DNA from: Asterella californica
Taxonomy: Eukaryota > Streptophyta > Marchantiopsida > Marchantiales > Aytoniaceae
Assembly (NCBI GenBank): GCA_036924285.1
Contig: JAYKYS010000004.1
Location: forward strand, 19,624,001 to 19,688,000
Reading direction: 5' to 3'
Length of the DNA: 64,000 bases
Shown here: in pieces, positions 1-14,917 of the stretch
How positions within the stretch are numbered: the stretch's first letter is position 1
Layout: each line of letters starts with the position of its first letter
Notes under the pieces: generated by a model
The model's input: the letters and a program-made list of their open reading frames with translations, nothing else
Databases searched by the model: none
What the model was told of the DNA's origin: nothing
Position numbers and translations under genes: made by a program

Positions 1-3663
<3,663 letters not shown>

Positions 3664-3765
3664 GGGAGCGAGAATAGGCACCCGCGTCCAGTGTGGGGTC
3701 TCCACAAGTTTTAAACTAGTGGGAGAAGGTAGGTGTACTTTAGCATTCATAAGGAGTGGACTCAA

Positions 3766-3771
3766 AATAAA
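3766..3771 (+). other. Likely polyadenylation signal of enolase
   Basis: A canonical AATAAA lies about 105 bases after the enolase stop codon, a plausible position for the near-upstream poly(A) element. The cleavage site is not visible by eye. Confidence 0.5.
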
Positions 3772-5089
3772 GCCATTGCACTGAGCAGAAGTAGAGTTAG
3801 CGCAGTTTGACGAGGGAGCCACTAATTTTGCTTAAGCGTCGGGGGTTTTCCCATTCTTTAGAAGATCAATTTTGATCATCGGCCACTCGCCAAATTAGGC
3901 TTGGAGGCGGATCACACTGTAACACGCAAGTTAAAAACATGGAGCGAGTATTCGCGCAGTTTCGAAGGCCGTCATGGTCCTTATCCACTGACAGTTCTAA
4001 TCAACCGGAGTTGCCCAACAGCGAAAATCACATTTCTCTATCCTTTCCGACTTGTTTTTATTCCTCGTGTATTTGGTGACTAATTCTCATGATTCTGTGT
4101 GTATGTTGACTACTTTGTGTGAGTCTTGAGTTTTACATCCACTATCTGTGATAATAGACCACTCCAGTTTATAACCATCCGCTTCACTGAATGCTTCCAT
4201 GATTATCATCTAGTGATAATGGAGAGAGTAAATACAAAATGTAATATTTGTGTATATAAGACTATTTCTTCATGTTTATAGATTGTTGATCAAATGCTAG
4301 ACCGTCGTACTGATCATTGATAACAAAATTCAGTCAAAAGCTTTGTGAAACTGAACTTTGAAAGGAAATAATCAGCTTGTCCGAGTCAATCCAGACACAA
4401 ACCCAGTTCATATTAGTAGTGGCTATTTCAGCATTTCAATTCGGGAAGATTCGTTTCCCAAAACGAATGAGGAAGTATGAACAGTCTTATTCAAATACGC
4501 ACCATTCGTAATCAGTTGTACGAAAATAAAATAGAATAGAGAATCAAGTCCACACTTTTTATTGGCAAATTACTCTTAAGTTCAAGGCGCAAATAGTAAG
4601 CAAATAGTGGTTTCTAATAGCTATTTATTAAAACAACTAGTCTACCGCTAAGCCACTCTGTCTATGAATTCTTTTATGGGTGGTAGATATACCTTTAATA
4701 CGAAACTGAAACATTCTAACGAACCTGTTATTAGAACCACTTATTCCTGGTTATTAGCATTAGTATATTCACGTCTGGCTCAGTTCCTTTTGTGTATTTG
4801 ACTATCAGTGTATTTTATTGAGGATTTATTTTCAGATTCAAAGAATCAACGTACTCTCCTCAAATAGTCCTTGTCAAACTGAATTTTTTAGAAATCCTTG
4901 GAACTTAAGAATTTTTTCTAGTTCTTCGCTTGCTCGTTGGATTTCTTAAGTATATACAGTATTACATGCCATATTATACTGTTAGATTTATTCTTTTTTC
5001 AACTCTTAAACTTATTATTTTATTCTTTTCACAGGATTTTTCCTTCTCTTTCAGAGTGAGAATCGAACCTGACAGATTGTTCCAAGACT

Positions 5090-5318
5090 CAGACTTTAAG
5101 CACTGGAGCAGTGTATCTATAGAAAAAAATGTGTTCACTTGAAGCGGAGTAACAGAAGCGGAGCCAGATCGTTAATTGATGGATTTTTCTCTAGACTCAT
5201 ACTTCAAACACTGGAACAATGTCTTTATAGCACAAAAAAATGTTCCGCTCAAGTGAACTAGAAGAAGAGAAATCAGATCTGTTCACACTAGAGCAGTGAC
5301 TTATCTAGAAAAAAATAA
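5090..5318. repeat. Imperfect direct repeats, roughly 100-bp spacing
   Basis: A block reading ACTCAGACTTTAAGCACTGG, followed by GAGCAGTG, an A-run and GTTCACTTGAA, recurs in diverged form from about 5194 (ACTCATACTTCAAACACTGG) and again, more weakly, from about 5285. The copies differ at many positions, so the repetition is old. Confidence 0.45.
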
Positions 5319-6800
5319 CTTTGAAATCAAACTTTAAACCGGTTCATGATAATTATAGAAATAATCGTCTACGTGATCTTTTCTACTCAATTTCCGTTCC
5401 ATATCATCTATGAACGATAATGATTTCATTTGAGAGCGTTTCTCATTTGTCTTTTTCTCTTTTCTGAGCATTCGTACACTTTTAATGCATATTATTAACA
5501 TTAGTTTCAGCATAAGTAAACATACTTTAGATTTGGCATGGTAGGAGGTAGTAAGAGAGTGACTCACAACTCTAAGATTTTCTTGAAAGAGGAGTCAGAG
5601 GATACAACAAGCACTAGCCACATAACTTGGAGGGTTTTATGTAGAGCATCAACAGGTCTTGCTTGGGAAATGCTATATATACAACAACAGTGAGTCGGAT
5701 TTTGAAGACAACTTTCCTGCTTTTCAAAAGAAATTCAAACCACTTGATCTTGTTTGTCTCGTGGATGCGAGAAATATTATCAAGGTAGATTTTGAGCTAC
5801 AAGAAACAATGTCAAAGTATGTTTTCAGTTTCTAATCTAATTCTTCAATAAATCGTGCTTCACCACATAAAAACCTTAAACCGTATGATGCCTTAAAGAT
5901 TCAAAACTACCCTTTCAAACTTCATATCGATACAAGTAAGCATACTATTTGAACAAACTACTTATTTCTGTATGATTTCTTTTTGGGTGATAATCAAGCA
6001 TACATCCATGTTTAGTTTTAGTAAAACCTGTTTATAAAGTTTAAGGTGATCAAAATACAAAGAGTACAATCTGACGACTGTGCAAGAGAACTACTAACTT
6101 ATTGATGCTTAAGAGAAGATTTCCGTTTGTTTATTAATGTCTAGGGGATGTCCCTTTAGATGGTGTAAAAAGCTATGCTCAAACTAACAAAAGATCTTCA
6201 ACGTATCCATCCAAACATGAGTATGAAGCCTCTTGCCACCTTGACTGCTAACTTGTCTTCTTTTACAAGTTTGCAATCACGAGCATGAAAAGTTAACAGA
6301 TAATTGACATTTTTACCAGTTTCAGTGTTGCCACAGAATCATAGAATTGAAGTTAGATCGTTAATATCATCTTATTATACCAATGTTCGTGGTTTAAGGT
6401 ATGTCTCATATGACACTTTTAGGGACATTTCTTCGATATACGTTATAAAAGGTACTGCCTTCCATCTGGGAGCAGTCACCTCACGGGTTCTAAACCAGAC
6501 CGTTTTACATGGAACGAAACTGAACCAAGACCAAACCTGTTTCTAAACTTCTGAACCCAAACATTTACAGATTAAACCGTTTTGAAGAATCTTTGAATTC
6601 GAAAAATCCTGAATGGATAATAACACAGTTAACATGAGGTTCTAAGATATCCAACTTACACCTGAGAATCCATTACTGATGTTTATTAGGATCAAAACAT
6701 TTTATAGTTAATACTTTATGAACTTTTTCTATAGTTATAAGATGGAGCCGTTCAAACCATTTACTCTGCAGACTGAATCGTTTCAAGACCATTCATTCTA

Positions 6801-6900
6801 AAAACCAAATAGTTCCAGGAAGAAACCATTTACAAAAGTCTAAACCAAATTGTTTCAAGAAAAAACCATTTACAAAAATCTGGACCAAATCGTTCCGAAT
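6801..6900. repeat. Tandem repeat, 40-bp unit, about 2.5 copies
   Basis: Units at 6801-6840, 6841-6880 and a partial unit at 6881-6900 share ACCAAAT, (G/T)TTCCA/TTTCAA, AAACCATTTACAAAA and a terminal TC at the same spacing. The unit length is exactly 40 bp, and weaker partial units lie upstream from about 6765. Confidence 0.8.
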
Positions 6901-7230
6901 TGGCCTGGGTTTGTTTCTGGTTCACTGCTATGAGAGTATCAAAAATAGTTCTATTGAACCATGGCAGACTCCTACTTCCATCCCAAAAACATCAAGCTCC
7001 AACGCTCTTTGTTCTGATTATGATAAGTGATATCAAAAGATTACAAAGAGCGACCAAAAGAAACTCTATTTTGAAGATGTAACTCTATTTCTTCAAGTGA
7101 ATAAATATGCATGCTATATCAATTTCTGCCAAGTTTTCTTCATATTTTGTTGTCTGAAAAGATGTAGATGTTATGTGAAAAAGTTACTGTTAAATAAAAT
7201 AAAATAAAATCATAAATAGTAAATAATAAC

Positions 7231-7610
7231 CACACCTAGATTTGTGAGACGATCTAGACATAACCCTTAAGACCCATAAAACTAAAGTGGACAGGCGCAC
7301 TTCTAAAACTACATGTACGCGAGGTTACTAACAAATTAATGTCTGGATTAAACTATTGACACAATAGTTACTCCAGACATCAATTTTACATTAACGTACC
7401 TAATATAGATATTATATCAAGATATCTACGTTTTTGTCATCGAAAAAGTTATAGATATTATTTGGAGATATTATATCAAGTTAAAAAATAATAATATTTA
7501 TTTATAATTAGAAAAATGATAATTCCTAGAGTTACTAGAGGATCTAGACATATTCCTTAAAGACACGTGGACAAGGGCGCTTCTGGAACCATAAGTGCGA
7601 GAGACTACCT
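7231..7610. repeat. Diverged direct repeat flanking an AT-rich core
   Basis: The segment 7231-7330 (GATCTAGACATAACCCTTAA, then GTGGACAGGCGCACTTCT) reappears at about 7519-7610 as GATCTAGACATATTCCTTAA, then GTGGACAAGGGCGCTTCT, about 290 bp downstream. It may be the remnant of two LTR-like or tandem copies; no coding capacity lies between them. Confidence 0.55.
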
Positions 7611-8596
7611 TGTGAAGCAACGTCCCAGTTATCACTTAACATCTACAAATAACTTCAATATTTCTTGGTAATTTAACACAACATTTCTTCATAATATTAT
7701 TTTAAAATTTCTTGATATATTGACATCAGAATTTCTTCATAATATTGACATCTTCTCCGAGAACAAAAAAGAGCAAGAGTTCTCCGAAGTTAATCTTGAA
7801 TGCATAATATATTTTGAGGGTCCCCAACGAATAGAAAACATCCTCGAACGAATATTAGAACACTTCTTTAAAAACTAACTCGCATGCGAAACTCACTCGA
7901 CATCTGGATCAATTTTCCATATCATAACCAATTATTGGAAGAAACAACGAACGTGCGAATCAAGTGTAAGTAACAAGTCCGTCCCGAAACCTTGAAGTAT
8001 GAAGTCCGTGCAAGAAACTGTGTGTGTGTTTTGTGTTTATCTTGTCGTTTGATATTTTTGGAAACGGAAGGCACTACCTTCCGTTTGGACGTTGCATTGT
8101 TGTGGACGTGCATTGAAAACGCGTCACCAAAAACTGCCAGTGGGAGTAGAGCTTAGAGAAGAATCCACGACGAAAATAGGGCGCGTCAAACTCTATGTGT
8201 ATTGATTCTTGTTGAATTATGAAAGAACTTGATAATTTTCCTGCCAATTTGAATGCAAATGTTTCTTGTCGGAACCTGTCAGTCGCTGGATCCCCACGGA
8301 CGCCTCGATCTTCAAAGTGAGAGAACACACAGGTTTGTCAGATGGAAGTTGAATGCGTTACCTTCAACTCGACGGCTGTAAAGTCTATTCGCCTTCAGGC
8401 CGCAGTCAGTATGTGTTTCATCGGATGAACTGCTGCTGTTGGTGGTCCAGTGCGACAAAACATTACGAGCGACGAGCTGAATCGAAACGACAATGGATCA
8501 ATCTTACAGTCATCGATGACAACCGTCATTTTACGCCTCTAGATTTACAGTACTGACTGTCTCGGGTGAAGGTTTCATCTAAAGTCATCGAGTATA

Positions 8597-9661
8597 ATGG
8601 CCAGAAGAAGGAGATTCCGCACTGGCGGGATATTTAAAGGAGATCGATCTCGCTCACTTGAAGGTTGAAGAATGCTGCAGCAATAGCAGAAGGAGGGAAA
8701 GTAACTGCACTGTCTGCTTTCCCATCGTTCTTCACATCGCGTCATACTTGTCGACCTTTCTGGGGAAATAGACGCAGCAGCAGGCAGCTCAAGTTCTGTC
8801 GACTGCGTCGCTTCCATCATAGCGCAACTACTGGAACCCACAGCTGATCGAGGAGTCGCCGGTCCTTCTCACCATGCTGTGTGCAGATGAGAAATGTTCG
8901 ACCGCTTTCGCCCTTGAGTTGTCGCAGCTGCTTCAGAAGTCCACTCTAGTGCATAACAACGTCGAAGACATGAGCTCGCATTTGCTTCAAAAGGCAAGGT
9001 CCTCCTCGATTCGTGCAGCTAAGAGTGCCGGGTGTCCGAACTGTGTGTGAGAAAGCGAGCAGTCAACTAGACGAGGCAGAATATTAGAACCATGACCGGG
9101 GTCAGCCACAGCAGTTTGAACAGAGGGCCTTTTGGTAGGACCGGGAGGGGTCTCTACGAAGCGACGATGCAGCCAAAAAGCTCAGCTACGAACTCTCCAG
9201 TTACTAGCCGTAGCTATTGCAGTTCCTCGCGAGCTCGTCTTGGCTTGGATCGAGGTAGATGAGGACTCACAGATGGTGAAACGATGGCAACTGCAGGCGA
9301 TACCAGTAAAAAGGGGTGCCAGAGAGTTGGGGGCCAGCCCCGAGATTGTGCAGATCAAGACCACATCTTGGAACTGTACATGTCATGCGGTGGAATAACG
9401 ATGTTTTCTGATGACAAACCAGGTCCATTATGCAACGCGAGTGAGCAGCATACTCTGAAAGTACCGAAGAGCAACTATTTCCACCTACAGAGGAGGATGA
9501 TGAGTGGACGAAAATTTTATGTCGAACTCGCTACGATGGAATCAGTAGCTCGCGGTCAGCAGTTTCAATTCAGAAAGGCTCGACTATTAACAATGTTCTG
9601 TGCTGTAGTATGCGCTACAGGTGCTTTGCTGTCAGACCCAAAACGTGCCAACTTCGAATAG
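8597..9661 (+). other. Unrecognised, possibly decayed gene
   Basis: GC content rises here against its AT-rich left flank and several open frames chain on the + strand. They are a basic 23-codon start at 8597 (MARRRRFRTGG), frames through 8665-8847 and 8874-9050, then 9132-9398 and 9284-9661. The last encodes 125 residues with no family I recognise. The frames do not join into one protein by obvious GT-AG introns, so this is either a multi-exon gene whose structure I cannot resolve or a broken gene. Its 3' limit coincides with the start of a tandem duplication at 9834. No function is proposed. Confidence 0.3.
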
Positions 9662-9833
9662 GGCTCCGGATCGATACGTTCATATCGATTAATTATGTAT
9701 GTCTTAATCCCTTCCAAGATGAACGAGTGAAGATCGACAGTGATCGCTAGACCGAGAGTGAATATTCTATTTTGTTTACTTCTCGCATCAGAGCGTACAG
9801 CCGACAACAGAAAGAGCATCAGGTCAACCAGAT

Positions 9834-10030
9834 AAACTTTCAAACTTCCAATCTGTGACCCAAACGCAATTTGTATTTACCAACCGATCTACAAAGTACA
9901 ACTAGTTGCATTTCAAAGTGGCAGCGAACTAAACTTTCAAACTTCAGCTCTGTGACCCAAACGCAATTTGTATTTACCAACCGATCTACAAAGTAGATGA
10001 CCTAGTTCCAGTTCAAAGTGGCAGCGAACT
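9834..10030. repeat. Tandem duplication of a 97-100-bp unit
   Basis: The units 9834-9930 and 9931-10030 both begin AAACTTTCAAACTTC, share TGTGACCCAAACGCAATTTG and end CAAAGTGGCAGCGAACT. They differ only by a few substitutions and a short insertion near the middle of the second unit, so the duplication is recent compared with the other repeats nearby. It sits between the 8.6-kb locus and the 3' end of the LEA-TMEM205 gene. Confidence 0.93.
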
Positions 10031-10274
10031 TACTCCACTCCCCTCTCCCTACCAAAATATGCGCACCCTCCTGACAGGTCCGTCCGTATATACATCGGCT
10101 CCGCAACGACTCCCTACTGTCGGTATCAACCTACTTTTCATGTTTTCACATATGTACATGTGCTCTGTAGTCCAGAATTTTCGTACCAGCTCCTTCTACT
10201 ATGATCGTCGTACTTCACATTCAGTTGCAGGGTAGCCCTCGCTTGCAATCCAGTAAACATCGTATGACAGATGT

Positions 10275-13200
10275 CTACACCGCGAGAGCACGAGATAGGT
10301 GCCACAGGTGCCATGTTTCCCCCATCAGTCCGATGAGGTTGAACGTGGATGACCAGCCGTGTAACACGTGGAAGCTGCGGTTCACTTCGTCCAGCTGAGT
10401 CTTCCTAGGACCAGTTACTACAGGAGGTACTCCCTCTCTCAAGTCGCTCGCCCTCTTCGCTTCTTCTTCTCCTCTGGTGCCCTCTTCCTTTTCGATCTTC
10501 ATCTTTTCGAACATGACCTGATATCGAAAGGCAAAAACTGATCAGTTGGACCATTCTGATTCTCGAACAGTCCTAACGCATCCGTGAACGACACGACCTA
10601 CCATAGCTCGTTTCTTTAAGATGATACAGCTCTCTCGCTGCTAATATACTAGATCATCTCTCTCGCTACTAATCTACACATGAGAACTCGCAACCTTGCA
10701 CATTTAGCTGAATCTTGTAATGTTCCAAGAGCCTGAACGACTACAACACTTCGTCCAGTTTCTTCTAAGCTGGAGGATTCACGCATCGGCATAGTGGAAG
10801 AATATTCACCTTCGTCGCCCTTGGCTCCAGAAAGAACATATTCACCAGGGTAGATATGAGCACAGCCCATAGATTAAAATGTTGCAACTTCTCCGCTTTA
10901 GAAGAACGTGTCCAGGAATGTAAAATCATATAGAATATAAGGCACAGGCCCTGACCAACTGCGACGAGACGCAAATAGGTAGGGAAGATTTTGCTTTGCA
11001 CGAGACCGAATTGTTGCCTGGACAGCGACTTCGATAGTAGATATCCAGAAACGAAAGTAACCCAAAGAGACGATCCATAAGTGGAGGAAAATGAAAGCAG
11101 ATGTGCCGCTTTGATGGACGAACAAATCCACGCTATGGTTGAGTAAACCATCCATCTCAGCAGAGAAGAAGACAACCGCTTCTTGTCAGCATGTTCCTCC
11201 AAGCTGTCTGAATCTGTGTGGTTGATCTTCGATCGCGTCTGAGGCAAAGCGTCAGAAGCGCGTGCCACTACACCTACGTCCTTACCTTCTGCTCCATCGT
11301 TCGTTTCATGGAGTAAATCCGATGCTTTCCCTGTCATATGCTTCGCTGTATCAACAACATTTTCTCTCGTGTGTCGGACGTGTTCGCCTACTTGATGAAA
11401 ACCGCCGGAAACCTGCCGTAACGCCACAGAAATCCATAAGAAAAACCCCTTTGAAAGTAAGCGCGTTAATCTGCCAATTTTCTAGAAGAATCAGAAACAT
11501 GACACACCTTCACCAAACAAAAACTTGCTTTATGGAACTGCTCCGACAGAACTATCCTTCTCCATATTGACGCGAGATGGACTTATAAGTTGCAACACCC
11601 TCTTGACACCACGACCACCACCAATCACCGCTTTCACTGCCATCCCGGAAAAACAAAGACAGCTGTAGAGACAACTGACCTTATCCTTCACTGCCTTCCC
11701 AGCACCCTCAGCTCCTGCAGTTGCCTCACTCAAAGCTTCACCAGCTTTATGAAACACCCCCGGACCATTCCAGTCCCGCCTATTCCAGAATCCATAAATC
11801 TGTCCGACCAGTACATCAAGTTTTGACAAATCTCCCTCTTCTCTGATTCCTACCTTATTCAGAAACTCTTCTCTCCAGTTTGCAGGGCGCTCCCTTGAAG
11901 GTCCTGAGATTGTGTCTTTCGTATTACCGTAGTAATCTCCCGCCGTGTCTTTGGCACTCTGGTAGTAGTCTCCAGCTTTGTCTTTGGCAGACTCCATATA
12001 TTCACTAGCTTTCAGCTTCAGATCGCTGTCGCCCTTTTCTCCCATCGAGAGCCCTTGTCCAACATTCGGCATGTAGTTTACTGCATCTTTGGCTTTTCTT
12101 CTCAGCATATCTGCAGCTTGTTCAGTAGCCAGTCTGAGCTTTTCTTGATAGGAATGGTCTGATCCGTCACCTGATCGAAATACTTCGGAGGTTTTCTCAC
12201 CAGCATCTTTCAGTGCATCTGCAGCATATTCATATGCAGTTCCCATCGTCCCGTACGCGGAGTCTTTAGCAGAGTCCGCCGTATTATAAGCTTTCGACCC
12301 TGCTGCATTGACATTTTCCTGTACGGACTGGGCCATCCTCGACGCAAGCTCACTTACTGACTCAGCGCTCTCGGAACTCATTTCTCCTCCATACCGGAGA
12401 GTCTCTCCCGATTTCTTTTGCAAACTTTCAGCTGCATCCCCCATCTTATCTTTCGCAGCTACCGCTGCCTCCTCGGCAGTTTTGAACGTAGAATGAGCAC
12501 CTTCTTGGATCTTCTCCCCTGCTCCAGCAACAGTGTCTTTCACGGCCGTGGCGGCATCACCTACATGAAACAATGTTACCCTGTCAGAATCGCCTGGTTC
12601 AGTCTTTGCATCCCTTCTAGACTCAGGCTGGCCTATTAGGGGAATGACATTAGGAGATTCGTAGAATGATTTGTGCAGTCAATGCAAATAGAACGAACAG
12701 GGAATTGGTTTTCCACATTCCGCCTTTGAGGTCAGAGACAGAGTGCAAAATATATCTGGATACCTGCTGCATGTTTCGTGGTGTCGTAAGCGTTCGCTGC
12801 CTTGTCCTTGATGATCTCTGTGTTGCTCGGAGCTTCGATCTGGCCGTACTTCCTCAGATTTTCGAACTTCTCCCGCGCGATCTCCGCGGGACTCCGAGCG
12901 TCCTTCTCCTGAACGCTCTGCTTCGCATTCTCGGCAGCTTCGGCCGCGGAGTCCCGCGCCCCTCTCACTGTAGCTGATGCTCTTTCTTTGGCAGCTTGCA
13001 GACTCGATTCCCAGTTCTCGAAAGTGCTCTTCTCCGGCGGCGGCTGGGCCAGGCCGATCTTCTCTAGCCCCGCCTGCGAAGTCCCCTTCACTGCATCCAC
13101 AGCTGAATGCGCGAAATGGCCTGTGGACTGCATCCCTGAAGCCACCGTCTGACGGATGCCTTCGCCTGTCATACGAGCCGCATCCGCTGCATATCCGACC

Positions 13201-13355
13201 GACTGCTTCGAGGCCTCCTTCGCAGCGTTCAGAGGATGAGACGACTCGCCGGGCAGAACCGGCTCCGGAGACAAGACCATCGCCGCTCCCAGCGACCAGG
13301 CCAGCATCCCAATTGCCACTATGTTCATCATTTTTGCCCCACTGTACTTCACCAT
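10275..13355 (-). CDS. LEA-like protein fused to a TMEM205/DUF4149 membrane domain, 4 exons
   Basis: Exons, in transcription order, are 13355-12764, 12560-11680, 11412-10810 and 10517-10275. All introns are GT-AG and the total is 2319 nt (772 residues). Residues 9-30 are a hydrophobic N-terminal segment (signal peptide or anchor). Residues from about 35 to 570 are Ala/Lys/Glu/Asp/Gly-rich with repeated AKD, KDTAGDYY and AAEAAEN-like stretches, typical of group 3 (LEA_4) desiccation proteins. From about residue 575 comes a DUF4149/TMEM205-like domain with several membrane segments (TYGSSLWVTFVSGYLL, FNLWAVLISTLVNMFFLEP), followed by VMFEKMKIEKEEG and a conserved tail in exon 4 (HGWSSTFNLIGLM). 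The same fusion is known from Arabidopsis LEA-domain proteins such as AT1G72100. The start chosen is the first ATG after the TATA box that gives the hydrophobic leader; TTG-initiated extensions were ignored. A role in membrane protection under water loss is inferred. Confidence 0.9.
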
Positions 13356-13445
13356 CGGAAATCCAACTTCTCGCCTCACGAATGCACAAAATCCCAGCAA
13401 TGCGCACTTCTAAGCTATCTACTTCAGCGCTTCCTCTGTCCGTTC

Positions 13446-13456
13446 TCTATATAAAG
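13446..13456 (-). promoter_or_regulatory. TATA box of the LEA-TMEM205 gene
   Basis: On the minus strand CTTTATATAGA lies about 95 bases upstream of the chosen ATG (13355), leaving room for a short 5' UTR. Its position supports that ATG over the longer open frames. Confidence 0.65.
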
Positions 13457-13560
13457 AGAGCTCGAGGAGCGATTCGGTTTGTGGTGCCTTCTCATCGCCA
13501 CATGGTTTGCTGAACCCGTGCCAAGTGTCGACAATATAACTTGTCACCGGGATCCATCGA

Positions 13561-13700
13561 CACGTCCAGATGTACGTGTCCCCAACCTAATGCAGAACCA
13601 TCGAGGGACCGCCTTTCTGGACAAGTCTCACGTGGGAACAGGAGAATTAGATCAAATTTGTTAGCTACTGCAGTTACTGGCATGATGGTACCGGTCACGT
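13561..13700 (-). promoter_or_regulatory. Cluster of ACGT-core (ABRE/G-box-like) sites
   Basis: Four ACGT cores occur within 140 bp upstream of the TATA box: 13562-13565 (CACGTCC), 13574-13577 (TACGTGTC, an ABRE match), 13629-13634 (CACGTG with flanking GG, a G-box) and 13697-13700 (TCACGTCC). A further CCACGTGG lies at 14107-14114. Such clusters bind bZIP factors and confer abscisic-acid or dehydration response in plant LEA promoters, which matches the gene product. Function is inferred. Confidence 0.5.
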
Positions 13701-13954
13701 CCCTCGATCGGTGCACTTCTTGGGGGATGAATGTTTGTTGTTTCAGTTGTTGCTTCTTTACCGCATTGCCTCGCTGGTGACTTGTTACCAGAAAGTCAGT
13801 CCTTTCCGTCGTCTGCTAACGACTTTTCTGCCGCTGCAGCTACCCGAAACCGAGCTCTGTAGGACGCAGAGAGGTCGAAAACTGAAGTGCGGATCAGCTC
13901 ATCCTGGATATTACTTTGCATGCACTCTTTGTGAATCGTGATGGTTGGATGCCC

Positions 13955-14473
13955 TCGTGTTCCTTTCTGAGAGGTTCCTCATTCCCAAGTGTTTGTCAAG
14001 TCCGAGGGCGTTTCGTCCGGTACTGGCTGGTACTGATAAGTTCGAGGGACCTACAAGGCAGTACTGCAGTTAGAAGGGCCATGGGTGTCTATGAAGTACC
14101 TGAATCCCACGTGGAGCTTTTCCAGATCTTCCTTGCCTATGAAATACAATCGGAAGAAAGTTGTTTGCCGAGCCAGTGCGTAGTGTGAGTAGAGACCACA
14201 GAGGCGACAACGTAACGCAGGTGTCCCGATCCTCTTGCATAAATAAGTACAGTAAATGAACCAAAGAGACGAGAATCAACGACATGGAAACTCTTGGGAG
14301 TTCAGATTATTCACTGTCTCGACATTTTCGGATGGCAGAATGACGACTGACTCCCGACTCTCTGAATGGATCACGCAAGGGAAGCTAAATAAGCCAAAAC
14401 GGAGTAGCCAGTGGACGTTCCTGGCTCTGCATGTTCTTCATCAAGTACGTACTACATACCCCACTGGAGAATG
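13955..14473 (+). repeat. Left half of the third copy of the OMT upstream repeat
   Basis: This segment, most clearly from about 14140, matches the minus strand of about 30430-29930 and parts of about 54750-54400 (for example TTGTTTGCCGAGCCAGT, GATCACGCAAGGGAAGC and TTCCTGGCTCTGCATGTTC). It ends at the target site CTGGAGAATG, where element A is inserted, and continues at 25453. No O-methyltransferase gene accompanies this copy. Confidence 0.75.
14464..14473. repeat. Left target-site duplication of element A
   Basis: CTGGAGAATG directly precedes the transposon end CAGGAATTTACTTGATCC. The same ten bases follow the right end at 25453-25462. The uninterrupted homologous site on the minus strand near 29908-29895 carries CTGGAGAATG once. 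Confidence 0.92.
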
Positions 14474-14641
14474 CAGGAATTTACTTGATCCACCCCCCAG
14501 AAGGAATCCTGGACTTGATCCACCCCTCTTAACGATACCTTTCTTGATCAACCCCCAAATTGGCTACCGTCCGCTTTGTAAGTTCTTTTGTCACATAGAC
14601 GTCCAGTCAAATAGTCATGTCAGCTTTCCGAAGTTGACGTG
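14474..14641 (+). repeat. Left terminal inverted repeat of element A
   Basis: It begins CAGGAATTTACTTGATCC and matches the reverse complement of 25285-25452 with scattered mismatches and small indels. CTTGATC recurs at 14484, 14514 and 14543, about 30 bp apart, each followed by a C-rich run. A partial second copy of the inner TIR, from CACATAGACATCCAGTCAG, follows at about 14651-14740. Confidence 0.92.
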
Positions 14642-14917
14642 TGACCTGATGCGAGAAGAAAGTTATTTTGCCACATAGACATCCAGTCAGATAGTCATGT
14701 CAGCTTTCCGAAGCTGACATGTGACCTGACGCAAGAAGAAACTAGTGCGGGGGAAGAGAAGCGGAACTGCACAGCAGAACTAGTACTGGCAGGATATAGT
14801 GTTCCACATTGAAAAGAAGGAATGGCTATTAACAGTGCAGATCTGTGAACAGTACATGGTGGTAACGGTGGGACATCTGAGACATAGATTTGCAGTGCAT
14901 GTAAGCACTTAGCGATA

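Larger units (their letters stand above)
3850..8590. other. AT-rich spacer without recognisable genes
   Basis: Only short, low-complexity open frames occur on either strand and none resembles a protein family I know. The stretch contains decayed direct repeats (listed separately at 5090, 6801 and 7231) and many A/T runs, typical of old transposon debris between genes. Confidence 0.6.

Noticed and set aside
3901..4083. Short frame after the enolase gene
   Set aside because: No similarity to a family, lies beyond the poly(A) signal, and reads as background.
4600..4680. tRNA-like stretch on the minus strand (TGGCTTAGCGGTAGA resembles a pol III A box)
   Set aside because: No matching T-arm or B box at the right distance and no acceptor stem; at best a SINE scrap.
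5045..5070. GGTTCGATTCTC on the minus strand, like a B box
   Set aside because: The stem around it does not pair and no D-arm lies upstream.
12679..13513. Long frames on both strands overlapping LEA exon 1 (12679-13407 minus, 12977-13513 plus)
   Set aside because: Shadows of the real coding exon; splice sites, phases and protein family support only the 13355-12764 frame.
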